From an uncultured bacterium (GTDB lineage: Bacteria; CSSED10-310; CALFER01): DNA of 64,000 nucleotides. The stretch's first letter is position 1, and each line of letters opens with the position of its first letter. The position numbers and the translations under genes were made by a program. A model generated the notes under the pieces. That model was not told where the DNA came from, made no database searches, and worked only from the letters and a program-made list of their open reading frames with translations. Shown piece by piece: positions 61,627 to 64,000 of the stretch. The stretch spans positions 86,308-150,307 of the forward strand of contig CALFER010000025.1 of the NCBI GenBank assembly GCA_937951895.1. The letters run 5' to 3'.

Positions 61627-61842
61627 ATGAAAATAAATCTGGTATCGACCACTGAGTTGGCTGGGATTCTTAACGTAAAAGTACAGACCATAAGGAAGTG
61701 GCGTCTGTATGGGAAAGGCCCAGGCTACATCAGGTTTGGAAACAAGTATGGGCGGGTTCTGTATCGCTCACAGGACATTGAAGAATGGCTCAAAAATAAT
61801 AAGTTTTCAAGCACAGCCGAAGAGAAAGAAAGACGAACGTAG
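61627..61842 (+). CDS. Small AlpA/excisionase-like HTH DNA-binding protein
   Basis: 71 residues: VSTTELAGILNVKVQTIRKWRLYGKGPGYIRFGNKYGRVLYRSQDIEEWLKNNK is a MerR/AlpA-type winged helix-turn-helix, as in prophage and ICE regulators and Xis proteins. It could control element transfer or excision together with the HTH protein at 59878. A GGAGA Shine-Dalgarno-like sequence lies just upstream, and a palindrome precedes it. Confidence 0.82.
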   Translation: MKINLVSTTELAGILNVKVQTIRKWRLYGKGPGYIRFGNKYGRVLYRSQDIEEWLKNNKFSSTAEEKERRT

Positions 61843-61915
61843 TGACAGGTCTGAGATGCATATCAGGGACTGAACGATCTCGACTCAGCATAATCAGTGT
61901 GGGAGAACGATACTT

Positions 61916-63229
61916 ATGCCTCGATCGACTCCGTCTTATCTGACATCCCTTCGTCCAGAGCGGTCCAGAAGTATCTCGAAAATTTCTATACCATTTGTAC
62001 TTCGGATGTATCCCTTTGATGATCCCGGAGGAACAAGCATATTCCCAGTAATAACTGGTCATTCAAAAAACAAGTTGCTGCTGGGCAAAATAGAAAGAAA
62101 GAATATGATTTCTACATACATGGAAAAAGCAAATACACTCCAGCACGTGTTGGAGATGTTCTTAGGTTTGAATATGCGCGCCGTTACTCTTACTCCAAAT
62201 CGAATCAAGAGGTTAAAGAAAATATCCAATTGTCGATTGAGGGAACGAAATCACTACTGTGACAAAGAATTTAGTATAACTTCAACTTATTTAGAACAAT
62301 GCAGAGAACGAAGTTGCCCTATCTGCTCTCGAAAGGGAAAAATGAAAGACAGTTTTCGGGATTTCTCTTTATCTCCTGTTGGGTCTTTTCTGACGTTTAA
62401 AATCCCTGAAGCTGTTTGTGATCTCGGATTGGATATCAGTAATCAGAAACTGCTCTACAATGTACTTTTCGAATCCGTTGCTTTAACACTGAAAACCTTG
62501 ATGAAGAACAGAGAACCTTCAGAGTTTGGAAGTGTACTCGGATTACACACGCAAGGTAAGTATCTATCTTACCAACCTCATGTTCATGCAATTGTGTGTG
62601 GAATCGAGTTCGATAGCCAGATAGAAAAACATGCGAGAGATTTGTTTAAAGATTTCTGCGTTAAAAATCTGAGAAAAATGATCAAAAAATTTAACTATTC
62701 AACACCAAAAAACACTAATGCTCTCGCCGATCATATTGAAAAGTTAACATTGAGAAAATACGAAATGTTTCGGGAGGATCTGAAACGTTTCTCTAATAGC
62801 TATGATTACATTACTTCTTATGGAATGACGAAGCTATTAAAAGATCACGAGATCAAGTTCAATCCTGATAACAGGAAAATAACCCTGGTTTGTGATAGAG
62901 ATGATAGCAATCATGGGGAAAAATCTTTCGACTTAGAAACCTTCGTGATGTTAATTGGTCTTCACATGCTTCCGTACGGAATGAGAAACTTTCGGGTACT
63001 TGGGTTCTTTTCAAATAATTGGATTGGAAGTAACTCAAAAAACTCAGCGAAACATTTGGAAAAACCAGTTTCAAGCTCGTGGATTCATGCAATCAACTAT
63101 CATAAGGAAAAACCTAAGAAAAACACTATGAAAAATTGCCTCGGTCACAAATGTAGCAAATTCGTTACCTGTGCAGGTAACAACTCATTGGAGAATGATA
63201 TTTGTGTCGTAAGCTGTACTCAGTACTAG
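61916..63229 (+). CDS. Divergent IS91-like HUH transposase or replication protein
   Basis: 437 residues. A Cys cluster (about 122-140; ERNHYC and CRERSCPICSRKGK) resembles the IS91 zinc-binding domain. FLTFKIPEAVCDL..NQKLLYNVLFES matches the segment following it. YLSYQPHVHAIVCG carries the HUH motif (HVH). DYITSYGMTKLLKDHEI aligns with the catalytic-Tyr helix of IS91 proteins, and LPYGMRNFRVLGFFSNN with their conserved LPKGF..IR.YG block. It probably nicks DNA for rolling-circle transposition or replication. Divergence from classical IS91 is large and the N-terminal ~90 residues are unmatched. No terminal repeats were identified. Confidence 0.6.
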   Translation: MPRSTPSYLTSLRPERSRSISKISIPFVLRMYPFDDPGGTSIFPVITGHSKNKLLLGKIERKNMISTYMEKANTLQHVLEMFLGLNMRAVTLTPNRIKRLKKISNCRLRERNHYCDKEFSITSTYLEQCRERSCPICSRKGKMKDSFRDFSLSPVGSFLTFKIPEAVCDLGLDISNQKLLYNVLFESVALTLKTLMKNREPSEFGSVLGLHTQGKYLSYQPHVHAIVCGIEFDSQIEKHARDLFKDFCVKNLRKMIKKFNYSTPKNTNALADHIEKLTLRKYEMFREDLKRFSNSYDYITSYGMTKLLKDHEIKFNPDNRKITLVCDRDDSNHGEKSFDLETFVMLIGLHMLPYGMRNFRVLGFFSNNWIGSNSKNSAKHLEKPVSSSWIHAINYHKEKPKKNTMKNCLGHKCSKFVTCAGNNSLENDICVVSCTQY

Positions 63230-63290
63230 AGGTCAAACGCATTATAGTACTTAGTAGAGCAAATCTACTCGATTAACAAGGAGGAAGTTC

Positions 63291-63413
63291 ATGAGAGAAG
63301 AAAGATTGAAGAAGCAGCATCTAATCGTGAGTAAAGGTGGAAAGTTGAAGAGTTATAAACCTGGAGGAATCGAAATCTTTGTAAGTATCTTAAAAGAAGG
63401 AGTAAATGTATGA
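63291..63413 (+). CDS. 40-residue hypothetical protein translationally coupled to the next gene
   Basis: A short frame with an excellent AAGGAGG ribosome binding site seven bases before its ATG and an ATGA overlap with the following start. It begins MREERLKKQHL and is Lys-rich. The start resembles that of the next protein (MREESKKKHAK), suggesting local duplication of the 5' end. Function unknown; it could be a leader peptide that sets translation of the downstream gene. Confidence 0.5.
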   Translation: MREERLKKQHLIVSKGGKLKSYKPGGIEIFVSILKEGVNV

Positions 63414-63952
63414 GAGAAGAATCAAAGAAAAAGCACGCTAAATGTATACGTTCATGTACTGGTAGAGAAGAAGATCATGAAACTCTCAAAAAAATGAGAG
63501 TTACAAGTCATGAAATAAAGCGTCTAATTTCCGGAGTTGTTGAAAGTCCAAAAACGACTCTGGTTATGAGCAAAGAAAAAACAGGCGATCGGTTATTGTC
63601 GAAAGATCACCATGAAATCAGAGAGCAATTAGTCACACAAGAGAAGCATCTGCCAAACCAACAATGGATGGAAAAGGCTCTCGAATTCTTGAATGATTCT
63701 CTCGAGAACGAGCTTCCTTATCATATGGAAGAGGTACATCGTCTCATGAAGCGTGGCCTCAAATTATCGACTATTGATCGTTTCAAGCTGAGTTTTACAG
63801 CTAAAAAATCAAAACATTCCATGTCTTCCTGGGGGTTGAAGAATGACGACCATTCGTCATGCAAGGACTTGATACACATCCCGGCCGGAATTGTGATTCC
63901 ATACTTCTACCGCTCTTCGTTGATCAGGCTTCGAATTCGAACACTGTGTTAG
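63410..63952 (+). CDS. Primase-like N-terminal fragment of a mobile-element replication protein
   Basis: 180 residues, Lys/His-rich. The second half reads YHMEEVHRLMKRGLKLSTIDRFKLSF, SMSSWGLKN and DLIHIPAGIVIPYFYRSSLIRLRIR, a pattern I know from element-encoded CHC2/toprim DNA primases (RGLs-t--f, WGL, iPaGiVIP, lriR). Those continue into a toprim domain, whereas this frame stops at 63952 right after lriR, so it is truncated, frameshifted or a shortened form. No CHC2 zinc motif is seen in the N-terminal part. Similarity is recalled, not computed. Confidence 0.45.
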   Translation: MREESKKKHAKCIRSCTGREEDHETLKKMRVTSHEIKRLISGVVESPKTTLVMSKEKTGDRLLSKDHHEIREQLVTQEKHLPNQQWMEKALEFLNDSLENELPYHMEEVHRLMKRGLKLSTIDRFKLSFTAKKSKHSMSSWGLKNDDHSSCKDLIHIPAGIVIPYFYRSSLIRLRIRTLC

Positions 63953-64000
63953 ATTCCAGATTTTTTAGCTGGGAAACCTTGATTTCTTTCGGAATAATTA

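Larger units (their letters stand above)
58908..64000. mobile_element. Left part of an integrative genetic element (AT-rich island)
   Basis: From the att-like core rightwards base composition drops visibly, codon use changes (AAA, GAA, TTA, AGA rich) and the gene content becomes mobile: integrase, excisionase-like HTH, IS3 remnant, AlpA-like HTH, IS91-like HUH protein and a primase-like fragment. It contrasts with the compact, GC-rich glycan operon that ends at 58660. The element continues past the window, so size and cargo are unknown. No conjugation gene is seen here. Confidence 0.75.

Noticed and set aside
1..64000. CRISPR arrays, rRNA or tRNA genes
   Set aside because: I saw no regularly spaced repeats and no complete cloverleaf; only the partial tRNA/tmRNA-like 3' end at 58908.

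Overview
This 64 kb window comes from the chromosome of a Gram-negative bacterium. It encodes a TolC/RND efflux system, a Wza-type export protein, beta-barrel outer-membrane proteins and Wzx/Wzy surface-polysaccharide machinery. By eye the first ~58.9 kb is moderately GC-rich and tightly packed, with many ATGA, GTGA or TTGA stop/start overlaps. The last ~5 kb is clearly AT-rich. A probable selenocysteine-containing HesB-like protein, a TatD/radical-SAM fusion, an FHA-GGDEF protein and REC/TPR regulators recall Desulfobacterota-like or other deep-branching, often anaerobic lineages. There is no rRNA or other decisive marker, so the taxon stays open.

Region 1 (1-22 kb) is mostly housekeeping, stress and regulation. 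It holds a large secreted subtilisin-like protease, a Ser/Thr kinase, an AI-2E-type permease and PIN-PhoH. A thioredoxin / FmdB zinc ribbon / HesB-like operon follows, in which the HesB-like gene has an in-frame UGA followed by a SECIS-like stem-loop. Next come an outer-membrane-like protein and a six-gene unit (tolC-hlyD-RND-DUF2892-ECF sigma-anti-sigma). In that unit the sigma-factor ribosome binding site lies inside a perfect 16-bp hairpin. The region ends with a REC/TPR protein, an RpiB variant, a Crp-family regulator, the TatD-radical SAM fusion, HU and a PC4-like protein.

Region 2 (22-58.7 kb) is a very large surface-glycan locus. An operon with a good sigma70-type promoter holds GT9, a polyprenyl-phosphate sugar transferase, an epimerase and a diguanylate cyclase. 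After two minus-strand glycan genes, a NusG/RfaH-like regulator heads a long co-directional series. Its order is Wzz, rfbC, rfbA, fcl, an envelope protein, a beta-barrel, Wza, a CpsD-type tyrosine kinase and two diacetamido-uronic-acid enzymes. A nonulosonic (legionaminic/sialic-type) acid set follows: a CMP-sugar synthetase/NeuB fusion, a NeuC-like epimerase, a NeuD-like protein, a PtmE-like protein and LegB. Then come Wzx, a GT-B protein, a second aberrant NeuB, an atypical SDR, an acyltransferase, GT4 enzymes, Wzy, two ATP-grasp proteins flanking a DUF362 protein, and a polysaccharide deacetylase. No PLP aminotransferase is present, although both sugar pathways need one.

Region 3 (58.9-64 kb) is the left end of an integrative element. 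Its tyrosine integrase reads through a sequence identical in form to a tRNA/tmRNA 3' end, and that sequence sits at the breakpoint of an asparagine-synthase-like gene cut to 79 codons. The AT-rich cargo has excisionase-like HTH proteins, an IS3 remnant, a divergent IS91-like HUH protein, a 40-aa ORF and a primase-like fragment. The right end of the element is outside the window.
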